Origin: JBIOJM01 sp044450785
Lineage (GTDB): Bacteria > Planctomycetota > Planctomycetia > Isosphaerales > Isosphaeraceae
Reading direction: 5' to 3'
Assembly (NCBI GenBank): GCA_044450785.1
Contig: JBIOJM010000113.1
Span: forward strand, 1-27,179
DNA: 27,179 nt
In this document: positions 1 through 7,010 of the stretch, one piece after another
How positions within the stretch are numbered: position 1 is the stretch's first letter
Layout: every line of letters starts with the position of its first letter
Notes under the pieces: generated by a model
Told to the model about the DNA's origin: nothing
What the model saw: only the letters and a program-made list of their open reading frames with translations
The model's database searches: none
Translations under genes and position numbers: made by a program

Positions 1-81
1 ACCTCAGGCCGACACGAAGGCCAGCGACCCACTGTCACATCCGGCGGAGGAGAGAAGGGGCCACCGGTACTTGCTTCGTGA

Positions 82-427
82 ACGAAAATTACCGTCGATT
101 ATCTTGATCAGTCCGTTGTCAATTATCGTGATCGCTCTCACAGTCGCCTGGACGCATCGCGGACCTTGAAAGACTTGGTCGTGTTTGGCAAATGCAGTGA
201 CCCAACGTTTGAGAGGGCGCTAAAGAACGGATTCAAGCATTTGACCGCGACGACGCCACAGGGGCCGGAGGCTGGTTCGACGCATTAGACCAGGCAAGTC
301 GCACTCAGAATCTGGTATTCAGCTTGTGGACATGATTGGCGGTGCGACAGGGAAATACCTTGACGGTCAAGGCGACTACTTTGACCTGATCAGCGACAAA
401 CTGTGGAAGATTGAGAGGCTGAAATGA
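82..427 (+). pseudogene. decayed DUF3800-like gene fragment (C-terminal part)
   Basis: No intact gene is present, but two overlapping plus-strand frames read like protein. Frame 1 is open from 82 to the TAG at 286-288 and contains LKDLVVFGKCSDPTFERAL. Frame 2 is open from 245 to the TGA at 425-427 and contains SGIQLVDMIGGATGKYL followed by DYFDLI. The second stretch resembles the C-terminal end of DUF3800 proteins, where a G-I/L-Q-L-A-D-L/M-I motif is followed by a short Y/W-D-L-I tail. That family is often found near mobile elements. Base composition here is closer to 50% GC than the rest of the window. I infer a frameshifted, N-terminally truncated relic. The first frame could be unrelated, and no start codon with a ribosome binding site is visible. 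Confidence 0.35.
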
Positions 428-709
428 AGAGGTCGCAAGGGGGATCAGTGGTGTTCACCGACCTCTGTTGCGACCTTGTGGGTGAGTGCTCAGCTAGGGG
501 GAAACCTTCGCCTGGCTGGCTACGGAAGTCCTAACCTTGTTACGGATCGGCCGATTGATTGCTGCTAGCCGGTTAGGGCGAACCCGACACGGCTGCCGTC
601 CGCTCAGCCCTCACCCACAGGTATCGAACCATTTGCGCAGTAAGTCAAGCAGTATTCAGGGCGGTTCGTAAGCGGCCACCGGTTGGACGGCCACTTTCTA
701 CAGTATCTT

Positions 710-732
710 AATTCGGCCTTATTAGGCGAATT
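710..732. repeat. AT-rich inverted repeat (AATTCG-GCCT / AGGC-GAATT)
   Basis: AATTCGGCCT (710-719) faces AGGCGAATT (724-732) across TATT. The arms pair completely except for one bulged G. Its role is unknown. It could be a weak hairpin, or half of a protein-binding site together with the palindrome 12 nt downstream. Confidence 0.55.
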
Positions 733-743
733 CCTGAGCATTT

Positions 744-760
744 ACGCTAATTATTAGCGT
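744..760. repeat. perfect 17-nt palindrome
   Basis: ACGCTAAT (744-751) and ATTAGCGT (753-760) are perfect inverted repeats around a single T. The short centre disfavours a hairpin and favours a dimeric DNA-binding site such as an operator or recombinase site. The function is inference only. Confidence 0.55.
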
Positions 761-868
761 GCCTGCGATCCGGACGCACAGAGTCGACCTCGCTTAGAGG
801 ACAACGTGTCTCCCAAGTCCTCGACCGGACGGCTTCCGCGCAGCCCGGACCATCGCAACGATGCCGGA

Positions 869-905
869 CCGAAGGGTTTCGGGGGTTCGAATCCCCGCCT
901 CTCCG
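869..905 (+). tRNA. 3'-end fragment resembling a tRNA-Ser (possible attachment site or relic)
   Basis: The segment reads like the last third of a class II tRNA. A variable-arm hairpin CCGAA-GGGT-TTCGG (869-882) runs into a T-arm with the TTCGAAT loop (886-892) and CCCCG (893-897). It ends in an acceptor strand CCTCTCC (898-904) plus discriminator G (905), as in many bacterial tRNA-Ser genes. A matching GGAGAGG acceptor 5' strand, D-arm and Ser anticodon loop are absent upstream. The T-arm is also imperfect: it has either one mismatch or one extra G. It is therefore not a functional tRNA. It may be the repeat left when an element integrates into a tRNA 3' end, or a decayed gene. No encoded CCA follows. 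Confidence 0.4.
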
Positions 906-999
906 CTGATGAGGTTGTGAAACTCACGCATGAGCACTTCCGCGCGCGTTTCTGGTGCAGGAACTCCAAAGCTCCGGTCGTGCTCTTGTCTTAGTCTAT

Positions 1000-1041
1000 G
1001 AGGAGATTCCCCGCTTATGCCGCATGCGCAAGCGGGTCCTC
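1000..1041 (-). terminator. imperfect hairpin downstream of the 1085-1744 gene
   Basis: CCCGCTT (1010-1016) pairs with AAGCGGG (1030-1036). An outer GAGGA (1000-1004) pairs with TCCTC (1037-1041), with a 5-nt bulge on one side. It lies about 45 nt past the stop of the minus-strand membrane protein gene, so a terminator is plausible. There is no strong T tract. Confidence 0.35.
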
Positions 1042-1084
1042 TTCCTGGTCGCTCCAGCCCATCGGGGCATGAGGAGGGACGCTG

Positions 1085-1744
1085 TCAGGCCTTCTCGGGT
1101 AGCCAAACGGTGCGCTCCGGCCGGTGGATGATTCGCTTTGCGGCCCAGCCGAGGATCAGCACGAGCAGCAGCACGCCGACCACAACCGTGCCGCCTGTGC
1201 CCAGAAGCTCGGCCGCCGAGTTGAGCAGTCGCTTCAAGCCGAGGTGACGGAATCCCTTCACCTCCAACTCCCCGCCGGCAGCGATCTGGCCGGCGGACTG
1301 GTAGACCCCCGCCCAGAACAGGCCGCCTACAATTCCGACGATTGCGGGAAGGATCAGGGCCTCGACAACCCCGATCTCCTCTTGCGTCGGCTGGAAGGTC
1401 CGGCCGCACTGCGCCAGAATCGCCCGCAGGATTTCGTCCGCATTATTGTCGGCCGTCGCGTAGGTGAGGTTCGTTGAGCCGTCTCCCCCGCCGTGAAGGG
1501 TCAGCGAGCCATTGCCCGGGCTCACCTCGGCCTTGGCGAGCGTCCGAGCGTCGAGAGTCTCGACCGACTTGGCCCCCACGTCAGAAGGGGATTGGCCCTG
1601 TTCCAGGGCATCGATGACGGCTTTGACGTTCCGCTTCAGCGTCAACACGTTCCCCGTGACTTTGAGGCAATAGACCTCGTGGCCTCGGAGCATGAGGATG
1701 TAGGCCCACTTTTCCGCGGACTTCGACCAGATCTGCGATTCCAT
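1085..1744 (-). CDS. hypothetical two-TM membrane protein
   Basis: About 219 residues, beginning MESQIWSKSAEKW. I chose the start at 1744 because GAAGGG lies 6 nt upstream; the ATG two codons earlier (1750) directly abuts that site. The first ~120 residues are soluble and mixed alpha/beta, with CLKVTGNVLTLKRN and GSLTLHGGGDGSTNLTY. This is loosely like a small PH-like or stress-sensing module, but I do not recognise a family. Two hydrophobic segments follow, around residues 128-150 (EALILPAIVGIVGGLFWAGV) and 187-207 (TVVVGVLLLVLILGWAA). The second is followed by a basic tail AKRIIHRPER. Both ends are probably cytoplasmic. The upstream neighbour on the same strand (CAP protein) is 300 nt away, so co-transcription is uncertain. 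The function is unknown. Confidence 0.7.
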   Translation of the reverse strand: MESQIWSKSAEKWAYILMLRGHEVYCLKVTGNVLTLKRNVKAVIDALEQGQSPSDVGAKSVETLDARTLAKAEVSPGNGSLTLHGGGDGSTNLTYATADNNADEILRAILAQCGRTFQPTQEEIGVVEALILPAIVGIVGGLFWAGVYQSAGQIAAGGELEVKGFRHLGLKRLLNSAAELLGTGGTVVVGVLLLVLILGWAAKRIIHRPERTVWLPEKA

Positions 1745-1860
1745 GGTCATCCCTTCGGGCGACGAACCGGCATCCGCGTACAAGCCCCACCGCTTGATAA
1801 CCGGATGCCGAATGAGTATTGGAGGAAACATCCTAGCATAAAGAACCGGGACACTTGTAG

Positions 1861-1962
1861 GTGTTGCGAGCGATCGACGAGGTCTCCAAGATCGACGGTG
1901 TGATCCGGGTGTTCCGGGTCAAGTACACGCTCGTGGGTCACGCTTCGGCCCATGCTGAGTAG
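1861..1962 (+). pseudogene. short coding-like remnant, possibly OsmC/Ohr-like
   Basis: An in-frame stretch of 33 codons from GTG 1861 to TAG 1960-1962 reads RAIDEVSKIDGVIRVFRVKY and ends shortly after. Beta-strand patterns of the EKIDGVLRI-x-R-I-x-V type occur in OsmC-family proteins. A stop codon (1858-1860) lies immediately upstream in the same frame, so nothing longer exists. It may be a relic of a lost gene between the two minus-strand genes, or chance. The family match is from memory and weak. Confidence 0.2.
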
Positions 1963-2044
1963 CCGCAAGTAATCGAAAAGCCGCGGCCGCGCCGCCCTGT
2001 TCTCCTATTTTGTCGAGTGAAGCGGCGGGATTTCGGTGGACGAT

Positions 2045-2941
2045 TCAGGGCTTCTTGCTCTCGCCGACCCTCCTCTCGCGCTGGCGGATGGCTCTCGGCT
2101 TGGCCCCGACCGGTCTGGCGAAGATGGCGCACCAGTACGGCGTGCCGCTCTTGGCGACGGCGTAGCCGACGCCGACCTCGCGGAACCCATCGAGCTCAGC
2201 AGGGTCGTCACCCAGCAGCGATTTCGTCGCCTCCTCGGGGTTCGGCACATTCCCACTGAGCTGGAGGCGCAGCTCCCGCTCCCGGATTCCCTGGGCGTCG
2301 ATCAGCTTGAACGCATCCTTCTCGATATCGAGGCTGTCCTTGGCCGCCATCGTCTCACTCACGGCCATGGCAGCGCGTCCGAGTTTCGTTTCGGCCTTGA
2401 ACGCCGGTTTGTGAGCGGTCTCTCGGTCTCGGTTGAGCTTCTTGACCACGGCCACGGCCGCGTCTTCCGGGTTGAGCTTCGGCATCGGGATGCCGAAGTC
2501 GACGCACCAGTAAGGATCACCGTCGGCGTCCTCGACCCGGGCCGCGCCCATCTCGGTGAAATCGGCCAGGATATTCTCGCGGTGAGGGGGGCTCTCCATC
2601 CAGGTCGTCATCACCTCGAGAACAGTCTTCTGGCCCCACGCGATGTTCTCACCGACCCGCACGTAAACATATCGCTTTCGTTTGACCCGATCGCCAACCT
2701 TCGACCCGTCGCTGCCTGTGTGATCCTGCTTCTTGTGCAGAGCCATGTCCTTGGCGTGGACCGCGGCGGCCTCACAGAGCCTGGCCGAGAGGGCAAGCGG
2801 CCGGCGGCCTTCCTTCTTCCGCTCGCGGTTGTGGGCGGCCAGGAGTGAGGATGCCGTCGGGCTGGCAGGATCGCCGGCCCAGGCCGGCCCGAGCAAGAAA
2901 GTCGCCGCCACGGCGCAGATGGCCAGCCTCGCCCCATTCAT
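2045..2941 (-). CDS. secreted protein with two CAP/SCP domains, second one degenerate
   Basis: 298 residues from the ATG at 2941, which has GGAG 7 nt upstream. The longer open frame to 3055 lacks a signal sequence at its N-terminus and overlaps the upstream gene. Residues 1-22 form a signal peptide ending AWA|GD. The first CAP (SCP/PR-1, PF00188-type) domain spans about residues 33-150 and carries the family motifs: AAHNRER, H62 in VHAKDMA, H74 in DHTGSDGS, E98 in GENIAWG and H120 in SPPHRENIL. A second copy (about 160-285) keeps the fold signature AVAVVKKLNRDRE and ends in GTPYWCAIFARPVG, parallel to GDPYWCVDFGIPMP of copy one. It has lost the histidines and the GENIA motif. Bacterial CAP proteins are extracellular; the exact activity is mostly unknown. 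The basic C-terminus (RQRERRVGESKKP) is disordered. The YkgJ-like gene lies 77 nt upstream on the same strand and may be in the same operon. Confidence 0.85.
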   Translation of the reverse strand: MNGARLAICAVAATFLLGPAWAGDPASPTASSLLAAHNRERKKEGRRPLALSARLCEAAAVHAKDMALHKKQDHTGSDGSKVGDRVKRKRYVYVRVGENIAWGQKTVLEVMTTWMESPPHRENILADFTEMGAARVEDADGDPYWCVDFGIPMPKLNPEDAAVAVVKKLNRDRETAHKPAFKAETKLGRAAMAVSETMAAKDSLDIEKDAFKLIDAQGIRERELRLQLSGNVPNPEEATKSLLGDDPAELDGFREVGVGYAVAKSGTPYWCAIFARPVGAKPRAIRQRERRVGESKKP

Positions 2942-3018
2942 CGGATTTCTCCGCACCTGAGCAGAAATCCCGCTGTTTCCTATATTCCCTACAAGACTTG
3001 CGAGCTCGTGTCTCACGG

Positions 3019-3384
3019 TTAGCCGATGCCTGCCCGTCGCCTGGCGTCGCGGCAATCCACGTCGCCGACTTCGAACTCGCGGCAGGCGAGCGGGCGGTAG
3101 TCATAGTGACGGCAGCGGCCGGTCTCGGCCTCGAACCAGAAGCAGGGCGTGCCGGAGAACGGACCGCCGCTCGCCCGGCGAGCCTTGTAGTCGGCGAGCA
3201 AGGCGGCCAGGAGGTCGGGACGATCCGCCTTGAGCCGCTCCCATGCGTCCTCTCCCATCTCGCCGAACACACTGTAAAATGGCGGCTGAGTGACGACCTG
3301 GCAGCACGCGCCGCAACCCTCGCACGACTCGATCACGGCAAGACGGTTGGGAATGGCGCTCAACAGGGCTTCGTCTCGATCCAT
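3019..3384 (-). CDS. YkgJ-family CxxCxxCC cysteine-cluster protein
   Basis: 121 residues from the ATG at 3384, preceded by AGGAGGT 9 nt upstream; this is clearly better than the far-upstream start at 3492. The family hallmark C21-E-G-C24-G-A-C27-C28 lies near the N-terminus. It is followed by C81 (TPCFWFEAETGRC), C91, C101 in YRPLACREF and C111 in GDVDC. This is the standard cysteine spacing of the YkgJ/UPF0153 family (PF03692), whose members are thought to bind a zinc or iron-sulfur cluster; the biochemical role is unsettled. The length is at the short end for the family. No signal peptide is seen, so it should be cytoplasmic. The gene runs toward the CAP-domain gene (77 nt gap), suggesting a two-gene transcript, although a functional link is not evident. 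Confidence 0.85.
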   Translation of the reverse strand: MDRDEALLSAIPNRLAVIESCEGCGACCQVVTQPPFYSVFGEMGEDAWERLKADRPDLLAALLADYKARRASGGPFSGTPCFWFEAETGRCRHYDYRPLACREFEVGDVDCRDARRRAGIG

Positions 3385-3771
3385 GCCTGCGAGACCTCCT
3401 CTTCGCTTGGAGACCTCCGGTCCGGCGAGCGGCGGGGTCAGGAGACCCGCGCCGAGCGCCTGCATCACGTAACGCCAAATGATCCAACACAACGACCGAC
3501 ACCGGATTGTCGATGCGCGGCGCAGAGGGCCTCCGATCCGTGCCGTGCTCGATAGCCGTGCTTCATTGATCTTTATTCTATTCTCGCGTCTTCAACACGA
3601 CCACCGGGGACCGCCATGGTCGACATGCGGCCACGCTCGCCGGGAAAAGACTCGTCCTCGAGTGGGTTTCGATGTAAAATGAAATGACTGTTGAAAGTCG
3701 GGACGGGTGCCTTCGAGCGAGCGCCGCCCTGCGAAGTCGATCCAAGGGATCCACGAAGGGGAATCGCCCGC
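3385..3771. other. divergent intergenic region between YkgJ-like and DUF1549/DUF1553 genes
   Basis: 387 nt without a credible gene; the open frames here have no ribosome binding site and no family features. It must hold the promoters for both divergent genes. An AT-rich patch at about 3568-3592 and TAAAAT at 3675-3680 (in GATGTAAAATG) are candidate -10 regions. Neither has a convincing -35 partner. Confidence 0.4.
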
Positions 3772-6700
3772 ATGTCGAATAACCATCGGGGCCGGTACTG
3801 GTCTCGGCATCGCGGTTCGTGGCTGCTGTTGGGCCTCGTGATAGCGCTCGGCTGGAACGGAGGGAGCTGGGCATCCAGTGGCGAGCCGTTTCCGAGCGGG
3901 GACGACGGGGCGGCCGAGGGCAAGGCCGATCCCGCCGGGGTCGAGTTTTTCGAGAAGAGCGTCCGGCCGATCCTGGCGGCGCGGTGCCAGGGCTGTCACG
4001 GGCCGTTGAAGCAGAAGGGGGGCCTGCGGCTCGACGCGCGCGCGACCATCCTGGCGGGCGGCGCGACCGGGCCGGCTGTCGTGCCCGGCAACCCAGAGGA
4101 AAGCCTGCTGGTCGACGCCATCAACTACGGCGCGACCTACCAGATGCCCCCGAAGTCGAAGCTGCCCGCGGGCGAGATCGCCACCTTGACCGACTGGGTC
4201 AAGCGAGGCGCGCCCTGGGGCGCCCCAGGCCGGCCCACCCCCTCCAGCCCGCGCGCGGCCAGTGGAGCCGGGATTCCGGAGCACCTCTCGAAAGAGGAAT
4301 TCCTGGCGCGCGCTCGATTCTGGTCGTTCCAGCCGCTGCGCCCGATGGCTCCGCCCGCCGTCAAGACAGGGCTGGCCGCATGGTCGCGCAACCCGATCGA
4401 CCTTTTCATCCTGGCGGCCCTCGAGGAGCGCGGCCTGGCGCCGGCGCCCGAGGCGGATCGGCGCACACTGATCCGGCGTTTGAGCTTTGATCTGACCGGG
4501 CTTCCCCCCACGCCGGAGGAGGTCGCGGCGTTTCTGGCCGATGCCGCGCCCGGCGCTTACGAGAAGCTGGTCGACCGGCTCCTGGCCAGCCCGCGTCACG
4601 GCGAGCGGTGGGCCCGGCACTGGCTCGACCTGGTCCGCTACGCCGAGACCGCCGGCCATGAGTACGACTACGACATCCCGAATGCGTTTCGCTATCGCGA
4701 CTACGTCATCCGCGCATTGAACGCCGATCTTCCCTACAACCGGTTCGTGGTCGAGCAGATCGCCGGCGACCTGCTGGATGAGCCCCGCAGGCACCCGGTC
4801 GAGGGGTATAACGAGTCGATGCTCGGCTCTGGGTTTTATTACCTCGGCGAAGGGACGCATTCGCCGGTGGACGTCCGCGAGGAGGAGATGCGGCGGATCG
4901 ACAACCAGATCGACGTGCTCTCCAAGACATTTCTGGGGCTCACGGTCGCCTGTGCCCGTTGCCACGACCACAAGTTCGACCCGATCACCCAGCAAGACTA
5001 TTACGCCCTGGCCGGGTACCTGCACAGCTCGCGGCATCAGCAAGGGTTCATCGATCCCCCCGAGCGGATCGGCGCCGGCGTGCGGCGTCTGCGCGAGCTC
5101 AAGGAAGCGATCGCGGCCACGCTCCGCGACGCCGGGGACGTGCTGCCGGAGCCGCTCCGCGGCCAGGTCATCGCCCTGACGGCCATGCGCGGGGATCGGA
5201 GCAACGGGCCGCTGGAGACCACCCTGGCGCCCGGGCCGCCGCGGAGCGACGATGCCGACCGCGTGTTCGAGGACTTCAGCGGCGACAGCTTCGATGGCTG
5301 GTTCGTCACGGGCGACGCCTTCGGCGATCGTCCCAGCCGCGCGGGGGACTTTCGCATCGAGCTGGATCGTCAGTCGCCACGGCTGGTCAAGATCCAACCC
5401 GGTCAGGCGTACAGCGGCCTGGTCTCGGATCGGCTGCAGGGCGTGCTGCGGTCGCGGACCTTCACGATCGAGTCGCGATACATTCACTATCTGGCGGGGG
5501 GCAGGGGAGGTCGGATCAGCGTCGTGATCGATGGGTTCGAGAAGATCCGAGCGCCGATTTACGGCGGGTTGACGACGGTGGTGAATGCGGGCGACCGGCC
5601 GCGCTGGCTGACGCACGACCTCGGGATGTGGCTCGGCCATTCGGCCTATGTGGAGATCGCCGACGGGGCGATCGCCGACTGGGGTGGAGCGACGACGCAC
5701 GTCGACGATGGCCGGGGCTCTATCGCGCTCGACGAGATCCGCATGTCGAACCGGCCCACGCCCGACGCGTCCGGGCCCGGCGGCGCGGCTGCCCCGGCGA
5801 TCGCGATCGACCTGGGCTCGGCGATCGCGGCCTTGCGGCCGGCTCACGCCGATCTGGCAGGCAGGCTGGCGGCCGCCCTCGACCAGACCCGCGCGATCGA
5901 GGGCCGGTTGCCCGACCCGACGCTGGCCCTCGCGATCGCCGACGGCACGGGCCTGGACGAGCGGGTCCATCTCCGCGGCAGCCACAAGAGCCTGGGTGAG
6001 GTCGTCCCGCGGCGGTTCCTGCAGGCGCTCTCGGGCTCAGGTAGTTCCGCACACGAGGGAGGCAGCGGCCGCGACGACCTGGCGCGGAGGATCGTCGACC
6101 CGGTGGCGAACCCGCTGGTGCCCCGTGTGCTGGTCAACCGGCTCTGGAAACATCACTTCGGAGAAGGGATCGTCAGATCGGCCGACGACTTCGGAGCCAT
6201 GGGCCAGGCCCCCAGCCATCCCGAGCTGCTCGACTGGCTGGCCGGCGAGCTGGTCGCCGGCGGATGGTCGATCAAGGCAATCCACCGCCTGATGGTGACC
6301 TCGAGCACTTACCGGATGGCGAGCCGGCCGGTCGATGCCGCCCTGCGCGTCGACCCGTCGAACAGGCTCTTGCATCGGATGAACATCCGGCGGCTGGAAG
6401 CCGAGGCGATCCGCGACTCGTTGCTGGCCGTTTCCGGCCAACTGGAACAGGCCATGTACGGTCCCAGCGTGCCCGTGCACCTGACCAGCTTCATGGAGGG
6501 CCGCGGCCGGCCGGGTCAGTCGGGCCCGCTCGACGGCGACGGCCGGCGGAGCCTTTATCTGAACGTCCGGCGCAACTTCCTCAATCCGATGCTGCTTGCA
6601 TTCGATGTGCCCGTCCCGTTTTCGACCATGGGCCGGCGGAACGTCTCGAACGTCGCCGCGCAGGCGCTCACCCTGATGAACGATCCGCTGGTCGCCGGCC

Positions 6701-6960
6701 AGGCGCGGCTCTGGGCCGAACGGTTGCTGGCCGGTCCCGCGCGGTCGGACCGCGATCGGCTCGACCGGCTGTACCTGGCCGGTTTCGGCCGCCTGCCGTC
6801 GGAACCAGAAGCCAGCGACTGCCTGGCATTCCTGGCCGGCCATCCGCGGGCCCACGGTGACGGCGGAGATCAGAGCTCGACCCGGGAAGCGCGCGTGCGA
6901 GCCTGGGCCGACGTCTGCCACGTGTTGATCAACATGAAGGAATTTGTTTTCGTCGAGTGA
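3772..6960 (+). CDS. secreted PSCyt1-DUF1549-DUF1553 cytochrome-like protein
   Basis: 1062 residues from the ATG at 3772 (GAAGGGG 10 nt upstream). The frame extends back to a TTG at 3691, but only the later start exposes the signal peptide, residues ~1-35 with core WLLLGLVIALGWNGGSWA. Next comes a planctomycete cytochrome C module (PSCyt1) with the haem motif C72-QG-C75-H76, ending near DWVKRGAPWG. DUF1549 (PSCyt2) spans about residues 204-410, with RRLSFDLTGLPPTPEEV, HWLDLVRYAET and a second CxxCH (C394-AR-C397-H398, then DHKFDPI). A beta-rich segment (about 500-660, starting FEDFSGDSFDGW) follows. DUF1553 (PSD1) occupies about 775-1030 (NPLVPRVLVNRLWKHHFGEG, MVTSSTYRM). Such proteins are abundant in planctomycetes and are paired with DUF1501 proteins, as here. 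They are believed to act outside the cytoplasm, possibly in polysaccharide breakdown; the activity is unproven. Confidence 0.93.
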   Translation: MSNNHRGRYWSRHRGSWLLLGLVIALGWNGGSWASSGEPFPSGDDGAAEGKADPAGVEFFEKSVRPILAARCQGCHGPLKQKGGLRLDARATILAGGATGPAVVPGNPEESLLVDAINYGATYQMPPKSKLPAGEIATLTDWVKRGAPWGAPGRPTPSSPRAASGAGIPEHLSKEEFLARARFWSFQPLRPMAPPAVKTGLAAWSRNPIDLFILAALEERGLAPAPEADRRTLIRRLSFDLTGLPPTPEEVAAFLADAAPGAYEKLVDRLLASPRHGERWARHWLDLVRYAETAGHEYDYDIPNAFRYRDYVIRALNADLPYNRFVVEQIAGDLLDEPRRHPVEGYNESMLGSGFYYLGEGTHSPVDVREEEMRRIDNQIDVLSKTFLGLTVACARCHDHKFDPITQQDYYALAGYLHSSRHQQGFIDPPERIGAGVRRLRELKEAIAATLRDAGDVLPEPLRGQVIALTAMRGDRSNGPLETTLAPGPPRSDDADRVFEDFSGDSFDGWFVTGDAFGDRPSRAGDFRIELDRQSPRLVKIQPGQAYSGLVSDRLQGVLRSRTFTIESRYIHYLAGGRGGRISVVIDGFEKIRAPIYGGLTTVVNAGDRPRWLTHDLGMWLGHSAYVEIADGAIADWGGATTHVDDGRGSIALDEIRMSNRPTPDASGPGGAAAPAIAIDLGSAIAALRPAHADLAGRLAAALDQTRAIEGRLPDPTLALAIADGTGLDERVHLRGSHKSLGEVVPRRFLQALSGSGSSAHEGGSGRDDLARRIVDPVANPLVPRVLVNRLWKHHFGEGIVRSADDFGAMGQAPSHPELLDWLAGELVAGGWSIKAIHRLMVTSSTYRMASRPVDAALRVDPSNRLLHRMNIRRLEAEAIRDSLLAVSGQLEQAMYGPSVPVHLTSFMEGRGRPGQSGPLDGDGRRSLYLNVRRNFLNPMLLAFDVPVPFSTMGRRNVSNVAAQALTLMNDPLVAGQARLWAERLLAGPARSDRDRLDRLYLAGFGRLPSEPEASDCLAFLAGHPRAHGDGGDQSSTREARVRAWADVCHVLINMKEFVFVE

Positions 6961-7010
6961 GGCGTTGGTACCAGGCCCGCGCTGATGGGCCGCTTTTCCC
7001 GGGATATGCC

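Larger units (their letters stand above)
428..868. other. gene-free stretch with AT-rich palindromes
   Basis: No open frame with coding character is seen on either strand. It holds a 9-bp inverted repeat AGGTCGCAA (430-438) / TTGCGACCT (468-476) with a 29-nt loop just after the DUF3800-like fragment. Two palindromic motifs lie at 710-760. At 845-867 a short hairpin (CATCG/CGATG stem with flanking CCGG arms) sits directly ahead of the tRNA-like 3' end. Confidence 0.5.

Noticed and set aside
780..905. Complete tRNA or tmRNA gene
   Set aside because: No complementary 5' acceptor strand, no D-arm, and the only anticodon-like loop lacks the invariant U33; the acceptor does not fit the tmRNA GGGG/CTCC pattern.
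806..994. 62-codon open frame containing GFGGSNPRL
   Set aside because: This is the typical spurious translation of a tRNA 3' end; no ribosome binding site.
3691..3771. N-terminal extension of the DUF1549 protein from a TTG codon
   Set aside because: The ATG at 3772 has a ribosome binding site and directly precedes the signal peptide; the extension would bury it.
3592..5985. 797-codon open frame on the minus strand opposite the DUF1549 gene
   Set aside because: Same reason: the opposite strand has clear signal peptide, haem motifs and domains.
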